NCBI RefSeq assembly: GCF_003263515.1
Contig: NZ_JYDE01000017.1
Coordinates: forward strand, 62,001 to 126,000
Length of the DNA: 64,000 bases
Source of the DNA: Rahnella inusitata
GTDB lineage: Bacteria; Pseudomonadota; Gammaproteobacteria; Enterobacterales; Enterobacteriaceae
Direction: 5' to 3'
This document shows, piece by piece, positions 18,646 through 27,360 of this stretch. Below the pieces are notes generated by a model. The model did no database searches and was not told the origin of the DNA. It saw only the letters and a list, made by a program, of their open reading frames with translations. Numbering within the stretch: the stretch's first letter is position 1; each line of letters starts with the position of its first letter. Made by a program: the position numbers and the translations under genes.

Positions 18646-19450
18646 GTTTCAAAATCGTCTGGTCGGGACGGTCATTCTGGTGGCGCTGGGCGTCATCATT
18701 TTGCCCGGTTTACTCGACGGCAAGAAAAAACATTACGAAGACGAATTTGCGTCTATCCCATTGGTGCCAAAAGCGGGTGATGTTGAAGAACAGGACTCGG
18801 TGCCGCCGGTGACGCAGTCACTGCCAGCGCAGGCACCGGAAGGTGCCAATCAGGCGATGAGTGGCGCGCCTGAAGAGGACCATTCTGCGAACAATACTAC
18901 AGCTGCCAATCGCGGCGCAGTCGCACCAGGCAATACCACGGTGGAAACGCCGCCGTCCACCACGTTGCCAGAGCAGAAGAAGGCCGTGACGCCAACGCGG
19001 ACCGAGCCGGCGAAGCAGAAACCGGTTGAGCAAAAACCGGTGGTGCAAAAACCGAAGGCCATCGAACCTAAACCAATGGTCGAAGCGCCGCCAATAGTTA
19101 AACAGAAGCCGGTCGAACAGCCGAAGCAGATCGAACAGCCTAAACCTGTCGAGCAGCCGAAAGCGGTCGAACAGCCGAAAGCCGCGCCGGAAGAAAAAGC
19201 GCCAGCGGGTCAGTCTTACGTCGTGCAACTGGGGGCATTGAAAAATGCTGCCAAAGCCAATGAGATCGTCGCGAATCTGCGGTTGTCAGGGTTCCGTGCC
19301 TTCACGGTGCCTTCCACTCCGGTGCAGGGACAAATCACGCGGTTGTACGTCGGCCCGGATGCGTCGAAGCAAAAACTCGAGGCGTCATTGCCACAGCTGC
19401 AACAGCTGAGTGGACTGGGCGGGCAGGTTCGCGCTTACAGCGCGCGCTGA
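18635..19450 (+). CDS. dedD: Cell-division protein DedD (SPOR domain)
   Basis: A 271-residue inner-membrane protein that binds denuded septal peptidoglycan and supports constriction. It has a short N-terminal tail, one transmembrane helix (about residues 10-27, GTVILVALGVIILPGLL) and a long periplasmic linker. The SPOR domain (about 190-265) begins SYVVQLGALKNAAKANEIV. The linker is unusually Pro/Lys/Glu-rich, with repeated KPVEQPK-type units from about residue 125 to 185, longer than in E. coli (220 aa). The GTG start matches the E. coli gene and overlaps the end of folC. Confidence 0.92.
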   Translation: MASKFQNRLVGTVILVALGVIILPGLLDGKKKHYEDEFASIPLVPKAGDVEEQDSVPPVTQSLPAQAPEGANQAMSGAPEEDHSANNTTAANRGAVAPGNTTVETPPSTTLPEQKKAVTPTRTEPAKQKPVEQKPVVQKPKAIEPKPMVEAPPIVKQKPVEQPKQIEQPKPVEQPKAVEQPKAAPEEKAPAGQSYVVQLGALKNAAKANEIVANLRLSGFRAFTVPSTPVQGQITRLYVGPDASKQKLEASLPQLQQLSGLGGQVRAYSAR

Positions 19451-19459
19451 TTAAACGGC

Positions 19460-19483
19460 CTCTCCCTTCGCCGGGGGATGAGT
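19460..19483. repeat. Degenerate copy of a C-rich/G-rich palindrome
   Basis: A CCTCTCCC-TTCGCC-GGGGGATGAG arrangement lies just after dedD. It resembles the perfect palindromes at 25935-25960 and 29090-29115 but has mismatches in the stem. Confidence 0.4.
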
Positions 19484-19508
19484 GAGACCTACTCATTTAA
19501 TCTGTATG

Positions 19509-19536
19509 AGGGCACAAGCGATTTGTGCCCTTTTTC
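19509..19536 (+). terminator. Rho-independent terminator after dedD
   Basis: AGGGCACAA (19509-19517) and TTGTGCCCT (19523-19531) form a perfect 9-bp stem with a 5-base loop, followed by TTTT. Confidence 0.88.
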
Positions 19537-19631
19537 TATAGAATAGGTACGCTGAATTTTTATAGGTTTATGCTGCGATTGAGGTTTTTTTAATCGCTAT
19601 TATTAATTTGTCTGACCGGCAGATTTCCCCT

Positions 19632-19647
19632 ACGCAAACGTTTTCTT
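19632..19647 (+). promoter_or_regulatory. PurR operator (PUR box) of cvpA-purF
   Basis: ACGCAAACGTTTTCTT matches the known enterobacterial PurR consensus (ACGCAAACGTTTTCNT). A TAGAAT -10 element lies at 19655-19660, so bound PurR would cover the -35 region. It explains purine repression of cvpA-purF. Confidence 0.88.
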
Positions 19648-19716
19648 TTTCTGTTAGAATTCGCAGCGATTTGGATGCCGGGGTAGACGTGACTGGATTA
19701 GACACTGGAATAGTTA

Positions 19717-20208
19717 ATGGTCTGGATTGATTACGTCATCATTGCGGTTATCGGATTTTCTGCCTTAGTCAGTTTGATTCGTGGCTTTGTTCGTGAGGCT
19801 TTATCGTTGGTAACCTGGGCTTGCGCCTTCTTCGTTGCCAGCCATTATTACCCTTACCTCGCCATCTACTTCACGCGTTTCGAAGATGAGTTAGTTCGAA
19901 ACGGGATCGCAATTGCCATCTTGTTCATCGCGACGTTGATCGTAGGTGCAATTGTCAACTATGTGATTGGTTCGCTGGTCGAAAGAACCGGGTTGTCCGG
20001 CACTGACAGGGTGTTAGGTGTGTGCTTTGGCGCACTGCGCGGTGTGTTGATTGTCTCCGCGATGCTGTTCTTCCTGGATACCTTTACCGGCTTCTCACAA
20101 AGTGAAGACTGGAAACAATCTCAGTTGATCCCACAGTTCAGTTATATCATCAGGTGGTTCTTTGACTACCTGCAGAGCACGTCGAGTTTCTTGCCAAAAC
20201 ATCTTTAG
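19717..20208 (+). CDS. cvpA: CvpA membrane protein
   Basis: A 163-residue inner-membrane protein with four hydrophobic helices, matching E. coli CvpA (162 aa). It is needed for colicin V production in E. coli, and its basic role is unclear. Conserved marks are WIDYVIIAVIGFSALVSLIRGFVREALSL at the N-terminus (read as two motifs, WIDYVIIAVI and GFVREALSL) and GLSGTDRVLGVCFGALRG near residue 95. It heads the PurR-controlled operon with purF, 30 bases downstream. Confidence 0.93.
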   Translation: MVWIDYVIIAVIGFSALVSLIRGFVREALSLVTWACAFFVASHYYPYLAIYFTRFEDELVRNGIAIAILFIATLIVGAIVNYVIGSLVERTGLSGTDRVLGVCFGALRGVLIVSAMLFFLDTFTGFSQSEDWKQSQLIPQFSYIIRWFFDYLQSTSSFLPKHL

Positions 20209-20238
20209 TTTTGGCAGCGCTGAAGAGGAAAAGACAAC

Positions 20239-21756
20239 ATGTGCGGTATTGTCGGTATCGCCGGTTTCATGCCGGTAAACCAGTCGATTTATGACGCGTT
20301 AACGGTGTTACAACACCGTGGGCAGGATGCCGCAGGCATCGTCACCATTGACGCCAATAATAACTTCCGTTTACGGAAAGCGAATGGCCTGGTGAAGGAT
20401 GTTTTCGAAGCCCGCCATATGCAACGCTTGCAAGGCAACATGGGCATTGGCCATGTTCGCTACCCAACGGCTGGCAGTTCCAGCGCTTCAGAAGCTCAAC
20501 CCTTTTACGTCAACTCTCCGTTCGGCATCACCCTGGCCCATAACGGTAACCTGACCAATGCCCATGAACTGAGAAGTAACCTGTTCGAAGGCCAGCGTCG
20601 CCACGTCAACACGACTTCCGATTCTGAAGTTCTGCTGAATATCCTGGCCAGCGAGCTGGATCGTTTCCAGCATTATCCGCTGGAAGCTGACAACATTTTC
20701 GCTGCCGTTGCGGCGGTGAATCTGAAAATCCGTGGTGCGTATGCCTGCGTAGCGATGATCATCGGCCACGGCATGCTGGCATTCCGTGACCCGCACGGCA
20801 TCCGTCCACTGGTGATCGGCAAACGTACGCTGGAAGGCGAGCGCAACGAGTACATGGTGGCGTCTGAAAGCGTAGCGTTAGACACGCTGGGCTTTGAATT
20901 CCTGCGTGATGTTGCGCCGGGCGAAGCGGTGTATATCACCGAAAAAGGCCAGCTGTTTACCCGCATGTGTGCTGAGAATCCACAGTACAACCCATGCCTG
21001 TTCGAGTATGTGTATTTCGCACGTCCTGACTCGTTCATCGACAAAATTTCCGTTTACAGCGCCCGTGTCCGTATGGGTGAAAAGCTGGGCGCGAAAATTG
21101 CCCGTGAATGGGAAGATCTGGATATCGATGTGGTGATTCCGATCCCGGAAACCTCTTGCGATATCGCGCTGGAAATTGCGCGCATCCTGAATAAACCGTA
21201 CCGTCAGGGTTTTGTGAAAAACCGCTACGTGGGCCGTACGTTTATCATGCCGGGTCAGCAGGAACGTCGTAAATCGGTGCGTCGTAAACTGAACGCTAAC
21301 CGTGCTGAGTTCCGTGATAAGAACGTATTGCTGGTTGATGACTCTATCGTGCGCGGCACCACTTCTCAGCAGATCGTTGAGATGGCACGTGAAGCGGGGG
21401 CGAGACGCGTTTATCTGGCCTCTGCGGCACCGGAAATTCGTTTCCCGAACGTGTACGGCATCGATATGCCAAGCGCGAACGAGCTGATTGCGCACGGTCG
21501 TGAAGTCAGCGAAATCAATCAGATCATCGGTGCGGATGCGTTAATCTTCCAGGATCTCAGCGATTTGATCGCCGCAGTGAAAGAAGATAACAGCGATATC
21601 GAGAAGTTTGAGTGTTCGGTTTTCGACGGTATTTACGTCACCAAAGACGTTGATCAGAATTACCTCGAATATCTCGAAGCCCTGCGCAACGATGACGCTC
21701 AGGCGTTACGTGGCCAGCAGGAAGCTGAAAACCTTGAGATGCACAACGAAGGCTGA
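20239..21756 (+). CDS. purF: Amidophosphoribosyltransferase
   Basis: The first committed enzyme of purine synthesis; it makes phosphoribosylamine from PRPP and glutamine. It is 505 residues, the E. coli length. After removal of Met1, Cys2 in [10 protein letters not shown] becomes the N-terminal nucleophile of the glutaminase domain (to about residue 235). The phosphoribosyltransferase domain carries the PRPP motif [14 protein letters not shown] near residue 365. The gene is followed by a strong terminator. Confidence 0.96.
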   Translation: MCGIVGIAGFMPVNQSIYDALTVLQHRGQDAAGIVTIDANNNFRLRKANGLVKDVFEARHMQRLQGNMGIGHVRYPTAGSSSASEAQPFYVNSPFGITLAHNGNLTNAHELRSNLFEGQRRHVNTTSDSEVLLNILASELDRFQHYPLEADNIFAAVAAVNLKIRGAYACVAMIIGHGMLAFRDPHGIRPLVIGKRTLEGERNEYMVASESVALDTLGFEFLRDVAPGEAVYITEKGQLFTRMCAENPQYNPCLFEYVYFARPDSFIDKISVYSARVRMGEKLGAKIAREWEDLDIDVVIPIPETSCDIALEIARILNKPYRQGFVKNRYVGRTFIMPGQQERRKSVRRKLNANRAEFRDKNVLLVDDSIVRGTTSQQIVEMAREAGARRVYLASAAPEIRFPNVYGIDMPSANELIAHGREVSEINQIIGADALIFQDLSDLIAAVKEDNSDIEKFECSVFDGIYVTKDVDQNYLEYLEALRNDDAQALRGQQEAENLEMHNEG

Positions 21757-21780
21757 TTAGCCGGTTGCTGACATCCGCTT

Positions 21781-21823
21781 AAACGCGCCCCTCCGGTGAA
21801 CAGCCGGGCGGGCGCGTTTTTTT
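21781..21823 (+). terminator. Rho-independent terminator after purF
   Basis: AAACGCGCCC (21781-21790) pairs with GGGCGCGTTT (21810-21819), continuing into a run of seven T. It closes the cvpA-purF operon. Confidence 0.88.
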
Positions 21824-21886
21824 ATGCCTGAATTTATGTCAGTATTAGCAGCATCGGGTCCGGTAACATTTTTCTAAGGCATTTTC

Positions 21887-22459
21887 ATGAAACGACTTAT
21901 TGTCGGCATTTCAGGCGCCAGTGGCGCAATTTATGGTGTCCGGTTATTGCAGGTGCTGCAAAGCGTGCCCGACATCGAAACTCATCTGGTGATGAGCAAT
22001 GCCGCACGGCAAACGCTGACTCTGGAAACCGATCTGACGCTGCGCGACGTTCAGGCACTGGCTGATGTGGTGCATGATTCCCGTGATATTGCTGCCAGTA
22101 TTTCTTCCGGCTCGTTTAAAACCACCGGTATGGTGATTTTACCGTGTTCGATTAAAACCTTATCCGGCATTGTGAACAGTTACACCGACGGTTTACTGAC
22201 GCGCGCCGCAGACGTGGTGCTAAAAGAAAGCCGCCGTCTGGTGCTGTGCGTGCGCGAAACTCCGCTGCATCTCGGGCATCTGCGCCTGATGACGCAGGCT
22301 GCTGAGCTTGGCGCGATTATCATGCCGCCGGTGCCGGCATTCTATCATCGCCCGGAATCGGTGGACGATATCATCAATCAAACCGTTAACCGCGTAATTG
22401 ACCAGTTTGATATTGAGCTGCCGCAGGACTTATTTGTTCGATGGCAGGGCAGCCACTGA
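21887..22459 (+). CDS. ubiX: Flavin prenyltransferase UbiX
   Basis: A 190-residue flavoprotein (E. coli 189) that prenylates FMN to make the cofactor of UbiD, the decarboxylase of ubiquinone synthesis. The N-terminal GISGASGAIYGVRLLQ binds the flavin phosphate. Other family marks are SSGSFKTTGMVILPCS and RETPLHLGHLRLM. It stands after the purF terminator with its own upstream space. Confidence 0.94.
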   Translation: MKRLIVGISGASGAIYGVRLLQVLQSVPDIETHLVMSNAARQTLTLETDLTLRDVQALADVVHDSRDIAASISSGSFKTTGMVILPCSIKTLSGIVNSYTDGLLTRAADVVLKESRRLVLCVRETPLHLGHLRLMTQAAELGAIIMPPVPAFYHRPESVDDIINQTVNRVIDQFDIELPQDLFVRWQGSH

Positions 22460-22505
22460 GTTTTCCCCACCTGTTACGCACTCATTTCTAGCATTTAACT
22501 AACAT

Positions 22506-22544
22506 TGCACCAACGGTGATCACAAATTGATTCATTGCGGTGCA
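22506..22544 (+). promoter_or_regulatory. Candidate NtrC enhancer sites before hisJ
   Basis: TGCACCA (22506-22512) matches one half of the NtrC consensus. The segment ending TTGCGGTGCA (22535-22544) matches the opposite half. They lie about 120-155 bases before the sigma-54 promoter, the usual enhancer distance. Each site has a poor second half, so this is tentative. Confidence 0.4.
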
Positions 22545-22660
22545 TTGCTAAGCGCCCCTTACGCTATCCTTTCTTCAGACCTCTGAATACTTTCAACTTC
22601 CTGATGATTTTTTGACCGGTTTTCGCTCTCTTTGCAGGGAAATTGTCCTTGCTGAGAAAC

Positions 22661-22675
22661 GGCACGAAAAGTGCA
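22661..22675 (+). promoter_or_regulatory. Sigma-54 (RpoN) promoter of the hisJQMP operon
   Basis: GGCACGAAAAGTGCA has GG at 22661-22662 and GC at 22673-22674 with exactly ten bases between, the invariant -24/-12 spacing, and it closely fits the consensus (TGGCACG then TTGCA). It is about 108 bases before the hisJ start. The homologous argT promoter of Salmonella is known to be under nitrogen control. Confidence 0.75.
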
Positions 22676-22782
22676 TGAGAGAATCTGGCAAAAAAGCCAT
22701 TTGCTTCGTTCAGCAAACTATAAAAAGACGTTCATTCACGCACACACAACCACAACAGATGAATAATCACTGAGGCTAATGT

Positions 22783-23565
22783 ATGAAAAAGTTGTTCAAG
22801 GTTCTTCCGCTGGTTCTGGTCTTAGCCAGTGCAGGCAGTGCATTTGCTGCCGCGCCTAAAGCAATTAATATCGGCACCGATCCGACTTACGCCCCATTTG
22901 AATCAAAAGACTCCAGCGGTAAGCTGGTCGGTTTTGATATCGATCTCGCTAACGAAATGTGTAAGCGTGCGGCCATCAAGTGTACTTACGTTGAAAGTGA
23001 TTTCGATGCGCTGATCCCTTCCCTGAAAGCCAAAAAAATTGATGCGATCATTTCCTCACTGTCCATCACTGAAAAGCGTCAGCAGGAAATCGATTTCACT
23101 GAGAAACTGTACGCCGCCAACGCCCGTCTGATCGCGCCAAAAGGCTCAAAAGTGTTGCCTGAACTGGATGCGCTGAAAGGCAAAAACGTCGGCGTATTGC
23201 AGGGTTCCACTCAGGAAGCGTATGCCAACGCAATGTGGCAGCCAAAAGGCATCAACGTGGTGGCTTACCAGAACCAGGATCTGATTTATGCGGATCTGGC
23301 ATCTGGCCGTCTCGACGCAGCTTTCCAGGATGAAGTAGCAGGTAGCGAAGGCTTCCTGAAACAGTCAGCCGGTAAAGATTACGCGTTTGCGGGCCCTTCT
23401 GTGAAAGACGATAAATTCTTCGGCGTGGGTACCGGCATGGGTTTGCGCAAGACCGATACCGATCTGAAAGCCGCGCTGAACAAGGCGTTTGACAGCATGC
23501 GTAAAGACGGGACTTACGACAAGCTGGCGAAGAAATATTTCGACTTTGACGTATACGGCGGCTAA
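22783..23565 (+). CDS. hisJ: Periplasmic histidine / Lys-Arg-Orn binding protein
   Basis: A cluster-3 periplasmic solute-binding protein of 260 residues, the substrate receptor for HisQMP. A signal peptide of about 22 residues ends at SAFAAAP. The mature part has [27 protein letters not shown], the hinge region [20 protein letters not shown] and the end [10 protein letters not shown]. coli has two adjacent paralogues here, argT and hisJ; this window has one, with features of both (GSTQEAYAN is ArgT-like, the C-terminus HisJ-like). It may therefore serve both histidine and basic amino acids. Confidence 0.88.
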   Translation: MKKLFKVLPLVLVLASAGSAFAAAPKAINIGTDPTYAPFESKDSSGKLVGFDIDLANEMCKRAAIKCTYVESDFDALIPSLKAKKIDAIISSLSITEKRQQEIDFTEKLYAANARLIAPKGSKVLPELDALKGKNVGVLQGSTQEAYANAMWQPKGINVVAYQNQDLIYADLASGRLDAAFQDEVAGSEGFLKQSAGKDYAFAGPSVKDDKFFGVGTGMGLRKTDTDLKAALNKAFDSMRKDGTYDKLAKKYFDFDVYGG

Positions 23566-23587
23566 TTGCCCGCTGTGTGATGTGCCA

Positions 23588-23611
23588 CAGGGGGCGGTGC
23601 GCCGCTCCCTG
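23588..23611 (+). repeat. Hairpin between hisJ and hisQ
   Basis: CAGGGGGCGG (23588-23597) pairs with CCGCTCCCTG (23602-23611) with one G·U pair and a TGCG loop. No T-run follows. The same gap in Salmonella carries a stem-loop that makes the receptor gene more strongly expressed than the membrane genes. A similar role here is inferred. Confidence 0.6.
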
Positions 23612-23670
23612 AGGTTCTGGCGCGGGCGCTCGCTGGCCTGCGGCGGGATCCACTGAGACAGGAAAAAACC

Positions 23671-24357
23671 ATGCTGTATGGGTATTCCCAGGTAATCATC
23701 CAGGGCACGTTGGTGACACTGGAACTGGCGATTTCGTCAGTGGTTTTAGCGCTGGTGATAGGGCTTATCGGAGCGGGTGGGAAACTGTCAAAAAGCCGGG
23801 TTATCTCTGGTTTCTTTGGTTGTTACACCACGCTTATCCGCGGCGTACCTGATCTGGTATTGATGTTATTGATTTTTTACGGCTTGCAGATTGCGCTCAA
23901 TAGCGTAACGGAATCCCTGGGATTGACCCAAATTGATATCGACCCGATGAGCGCCGGTATCATTACGCTCGGCTTTATCTACGGAGCATACTTCACCGAG
24001 ACATTCCGTGGCGCGTTTATGGCCGTTCCCCGTGGTCAGATCGAAGCGGCGACCGCCTTTGGTTTCTCCGGCTCACAGATTTTCCGCCGTATTCTCTTTC
24101 CGGCCATGATGCGCTTTGCGCTGCCCGGGATCGGCAACAACTGGCAGGTGATTTTGAAAGCCACCGCGCTGGTGTCATTGCTCGGCCTCAATGATGTGGT
24201 AAAAGCCACGCAGCTGGCAGGCAAGGGCACATATCAGCCGTTCTACTTTGCGATTGTCGCGGGTGTGGTTTATCTGATCTTTACCACGCTGTCGAACGGC
24301 GTGTTGTTATGGCTTGAACGCCGCTATTCGCTGGGTGTGAAGAGGGCTGAGCTATGA
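23671..24357 (+). CDS. hisQ: Histidine/Lys-Arg-Orn ABC transporter permease HisQ
   Basis: A 228-residue inner-membrane permease with five or so helices, pairing with HisM. The coupling (EAA) loop is GQIEAATAFGFSGSQIFRRILFPAM (key part EAATAFGFSG, about residue 130). It starts after a 105-base gap from hisJ that contains a hairpin. Its stop overlaps the hisM start as ATGA. Confidence 0.93.
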   Translation: MLYGYSQVIIQGTLVTLELAISSVVLALVIGLIGAGGKLSKSRVISGFFGCYTTLIRGVPDLVLMLLIFYGLQIALNSVTESLGLTQIDIDPMSAGIITLGFIYGAYFTETFRGAFMAVPRGQIEAATAFGFSGSQIFRRILFPAMMRFALPGIGNNWQVILKATALVSLLGLNDVVKATQLAGKGTYQPFYFAIVAGVVYLIFTTLSNGVLLWLERRYSLGVKRAEL

Positions 24358-25070
24358 TCGACATTCTTCAACAATATGGCTGGTCGCTGCTCTACAGCGA
24401 TGGCTACCGGTTTACCGGTCTGGCTGTCACCCTGTGGCTGCTGATCAGCTCCGTCGTCATTGGCGGATTGCTGGCCGTACCGATGGCGGTGGGCCGCGTC
24501 TCTTCCAATAAATTTATCCGTTATCCTATTTGGCTCTACACCTACATCTTTCGCGGCACGCCGCTGTACGTTCAGCTGCTGGTGTTTTATTCCGGGATGT
24601 ACAGCCTGGAAATCGTGCGCGGAACGGATTTTCTGAATGCGTTTTTTCGCAGCGGTCTGAACTGTACGATCCTGGCGTTAACGCTCAACACCTGCGCATA
24701 CACTACGGAGATTTTTGCCGGTGCCATCCGTTCGGTGCCGCACGGTGAAATTGAAGCGGCGAACGCCTACGGATTTTCGCGCTTCAAACTCTATACCTGC
24801 ATTATTTTGCCATCGGCACTGCGCACGGCGCTGCCTGCGTACAGTAACGAAGTCATCCTGATGCTGCACTCCACCGCGCTGGCCTTTACCGCCACCGTGC
24901 CGGATGTGCTAAAGATTGCCCGTGATATTAACTCGGCGACCTATCAGCCGTTTTACGCCTTCGGCATCGCGGCGGTCATTTATCTTTGTGTTTCTTTTGT
25001 TCTGATTGGTCTGTTCCGCAAGGCGGAAAAACGCTGGCTGGCGCACGTTAAGCCTCAGTCCGCTCATTAA
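24354..25070 (+). CDS. hisM: Histidine/Lys-Arg-Orn ABC transporter permease HisM
   Basis: A 238-residue inner-membrane permease (E. coli 238), the partner of HisQ. The EAA loop is HGEIEAANAYGFSRFKLY near residue 135. Its start overlaps the hisQ stop by 4 bases, which couples their translation and suits a 1:1 HisQ:HisM complex. Confidence 0.93.
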   Translation: MIDILQQYGWSLLYSDGYRFTGLAVTLWLLISSVVIGGLLAVPMAVGRVSSNKFIRYPIWLYTYIFRGTPLYVQLLVFYSGMYSLEIVRGTDFLNAFFRSGLNCTILALTLNTCAYTTEIFAGAIRSVPHGEIEAANAYGFSRFKLYTCIILPSALRTALPAYSNEVILMLHSTALAFTATVPDVLKIARDINSATYQPFYAFGIAAVIYLCVSFVLIGLFRKAEKRWLAHVKPQSAH

Positions 25071-25106
25071 AAAAAGCCAACTATCGACACCATTGCGGGA
25101 AACGTT

Positions 25107-25880
25107 ATGTCAGAAAACAAATTAGCTGTTCTCGATTTACACAAGCGCTACGGCGACCATGAAGTGCTGAAAGGCGTGTCGCTTACGGCTAACGCCGGAG
25201 ATGTGATCAGCATTATCGGCTCATCGGGCTCCGGTAAAAGTACCTTTTTGCGCTGTATTAACTTTCTCGAGAAGCCAAGTGAAGGCTCGATCAGCGTCAA
25301 TAATCAGGACATCCGTATGGTGCGCGACACCGACGGCCAGCTGAAAGTCTTCGACAAGAAGCAGCTGCAACTGTTGCGCACCAAACTGACGATGGTGTTT
25401 CAGCATTTCAACTTGTGGAGTCATATGACGGTGCTGGAAAACGTCATGGAAGCGCCGGTGCAGGTACTGGGGTTGAGCAAAGCGCAAGCGCGCGAACGTG
25501 CCGTGAAGTATCTCGACAAAGTCGGGATCGACGCACGTGCTCAGGGAAAATATCCGGTGAACTTGTCCGGTGGCCAGCAGCAGCGCGTGTCTATCGCCCG
25601 TGCGCTGGCGATGGAGCCCGAAGTACTGTTATTCGATGAACCGACCTCCGCGCTCGACCCTGAGCTGGTTGGCGAAGTGCTGCGCATCATGCAGAAGCTG
25701 GCGGAAGAGGGGAAAACCATGGTTGTGGTCACACACGAAATGGAATTTGCCCGTCATGTGTCAAATCACGTGATTTTCCTGCACAAAGGTGTGATTGAAG
25801 AGCAGGGCAATCCGGCGGAAGTCTTCAGCAATCCGAAAAGTACGCGTCTGCAACAGTTTTTGTCGGGTGCGCTGAAGTAA
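25107..25880 (+). CDS. hisP: Histidine/Lys-Arg-Orn ABC transporter ATPase HisP
   Basis: The 257-residue ATPase that powers HisQM import. Walker A is GSSGSGKST near residue 39, the signature is LSGGQQQR, Walker B with its catalytic glutamate is [12 protein letters not shown], and the H-loop is VVTHEMEFA. Last gene of hisJQMP. A perfect palindromic hairpin separates it from the convergent pepT. Confidence 0.95.
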   Translation: MSENKLAVLDLHKRYGDHEVLKGVSLTANAGDVISIIGSSGSGKSTFLRCINFLEKPSEGSISVNNQDIRMVRDTDGQLKVFDKKQLQLLRTKLTMVFQHFNLWSHMTVLENVMEAPVQVLGLSKAQARERAVKYLDKVGIDARAQGKYPVNLSGGQQQRVSIARALAMEPEVLLFDEPTSALDPELVGEVLRIMQKLAEEGKTMVVVTHEMEFARHVSNHVIFLHKGVIEEQGNPAEVFSNPKSTRLQQFLSGALK

Positions 25881-25934
25881 TTGAAAGCCACTGAGAAGAG
25901 CGGGATGGCGTTTATTCGCCGGCTATATTCCCTC

Positions 25935-25960
25935 CACCTCCCCCTTCGCTGGGGGAGGTG
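25935..25960. repeat. C/G-rich palindromic hairpin between hisP and pepT
   Basis: CACCTCCCCC (25935-25944) and GGGGGAGGTG (25951-25960) form a perfect 10-bp stem with a TTCGCT loop. There is no T-run, so it is not a standard terminator, though it may block readthrough between the convergent genes. A close relative lies at 29090-29115. Confidence 0.7.
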
Positions 25961-25969
25961 CTTAAGTCA

Positions 25970-27202
25970 TTAGCTTTTCGCAGCCAGCAGGCACAGCTGC
26001 ACGGTCAGCTCGTAAGATTTCACAAACGAATTCACAGGCAGAAACTCATACTTTGAGTGGAAATTGTGCGCACCGGTGAAGTAGTTCGGGGTCAGCAGAC
26101 CTTTGGCTGACAGCGCCGCGCCGTCGGTGCCGCCGCGCATCGGGATCACTTTCGGCTCAACGCCGATCTCTTTCAGCCCGGCAAAAATCAGATCAATCGC
26201 CCGGCGATCTTCGCCGATCGCACTGCTGATATTGCTGTAGGTATCGCTGATATCCACCGAGACCTTCGCCGTCGGATACTGAGCGGCAATGATCTTCGCC
26301 ACATCCTGAATTTTCTGTTTACGCGCCGCAAAGCTGGCACTGTCAAAATCACGGATTGACGCTTTCAGCTGCGCGCCCTGTTGCGTAGCGCTCATACCGT
26401 TGAACCAGACGTAGCCTTCGCGACCTTCGGTGTTTTCCGGTGTTTCTGCGCGATCAAAATGGCTGATGAAATCCTGTGCCATCAGCAGCGGATTAACCAG
26501 CACGCCTTTGGCCGACATCGGGTGTGCCGTCACGCCGGTAAAGTCGATTTCCACCGCCGCCGCATTAAAGTTTTCGTACACCACTTCGCCCAGTTCACAA
26601 CAGTCGATGGTGTAGGCGAAATCCACGTCAAAGCGCGCCAAATCCAGTGCTTTTGCGCCGCGCAGTCCGATCTCTTCATCCGGTACAAACGCTACCACGA
26701 TATCGCCGTATTCCTGATCGGCCTTGAGATTCTCCAGCACGGTCATCACTACGGTCACGGCAGCTTTGTTATCGGCGCCCAGCACGCTGGTGCCGTCGCT
26801 GAAAATGATCTCTTCGCCCTGATAGGGCAGGATTTCCGGTCGTTCGGAAGGGCGCAGCCAGATGTCTTTTTCTTTGTTCAGGCACACATCGCCGCCGGTG
26901 AAACGCAGCGTCTGCGGGTGAATATCAGCGCTAAGACCGACATCGACGGTATCAATATGCGTAATAAAACCAATGCGCGGGCCACCCTGTTTGGTGCCGC
27001 GCTTAACCGCCGTGACGGTCGCATATTCATCAATCTGAATATTTTCTAAGCCGAGCTGATGTAGCTCATCGGCCAGCAAACGCGCCATGTCATGTTGACC
27101 CGGCGTGCTCGGTAAGGTGTTCACACTGGCGTCACTTTGTGACGTCACGGAGAGATAGCGGTAGAAACGTTCGGTAAGCTGTTTTGCGATAGTTGTCGAC
27201 AT
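25970..27202 (-). CDS. pepT: Peptidase T (tripeptide aminopeptidase)
   Basis: An M20-family zinc aminopeptidase of 410 residues that removes the N-terminal residue from tripeptides in the cytosol. Metal-binding stretches are FITHIDTVDVG (His near residue 79), SVLGADNKAAVT (Asp near 141) and PDEEIGLRGAKALD (Glu-Glu near 174). The C-terminal zinc His is in YFTGAHNFHSKYE. In E. coli pepT lies elsewhere, next to the potABCD polyamine genes, so its place beside hisP is a difference. Confidence 0.94.
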   Translation of the reverse strand: MSTTIAKQLTERFYRYLSVTSQSDASVNTLPSTPGQHDMARLLADELHQLGLENIQIDEYATVTAVKRGTKQGGPRIGFITHIDTVDVGLSADIHPQTLRFTGGDVCLNKEKDIWLRPSERPEILPYQGEEIIFSDGTSVLGADNKAAVTVVMTVLENLKADQEYGDIVVAFVPDEEIGLRGAKALDLARFDVDFAYTIDCCELGEVVYENFNAAAVEIDFTGVTAHPMSAKGVLVNPLLMAQDFISHFDRAETPENTEGREGYVWFNGMSATQQGAQLKASIRDFDSASFAARKQKIQDVAKIIAAQYPTAKVSVDISDTYSNISSAIGEDRRAIDLIFAGLKEIGVEPKVIPMRGGTDGAALSAKGLLTPNYFTGAHNFHSKYEFLPVNSFVKSYELTVQLCLLAAKS

Positions 27203-27234
27203 CTTGACCTCTGAATGATCGCCAATGGGTTTAC

Positions 27235-27261
27235 TTGTTATAAGATTTTCATATATAACAA
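27235..27261. promoter_or_regulatory. Inverted repeat in the pepT upstream region
   Basis: TTGTTATA (27235-27242) and TATAACAA (27254-27261) are perfect inverted copies 11 bases apart. They lie 33-59 bases before the pepT start in the gap shared with the divergent DppA-like gene. It could be an operator; the very AT-rich content also allows chance. Confidence 0.35.
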
Positions 27262-27360
27262 AGTATTACTAGTTGTTATTCAGATGTTAATCTGTTTTTG
27301 CTTTGGGTTCCATGATGAAGAACTTTTAAACACTCTCCGGACGGGGAAAAAAGGGAAAAA

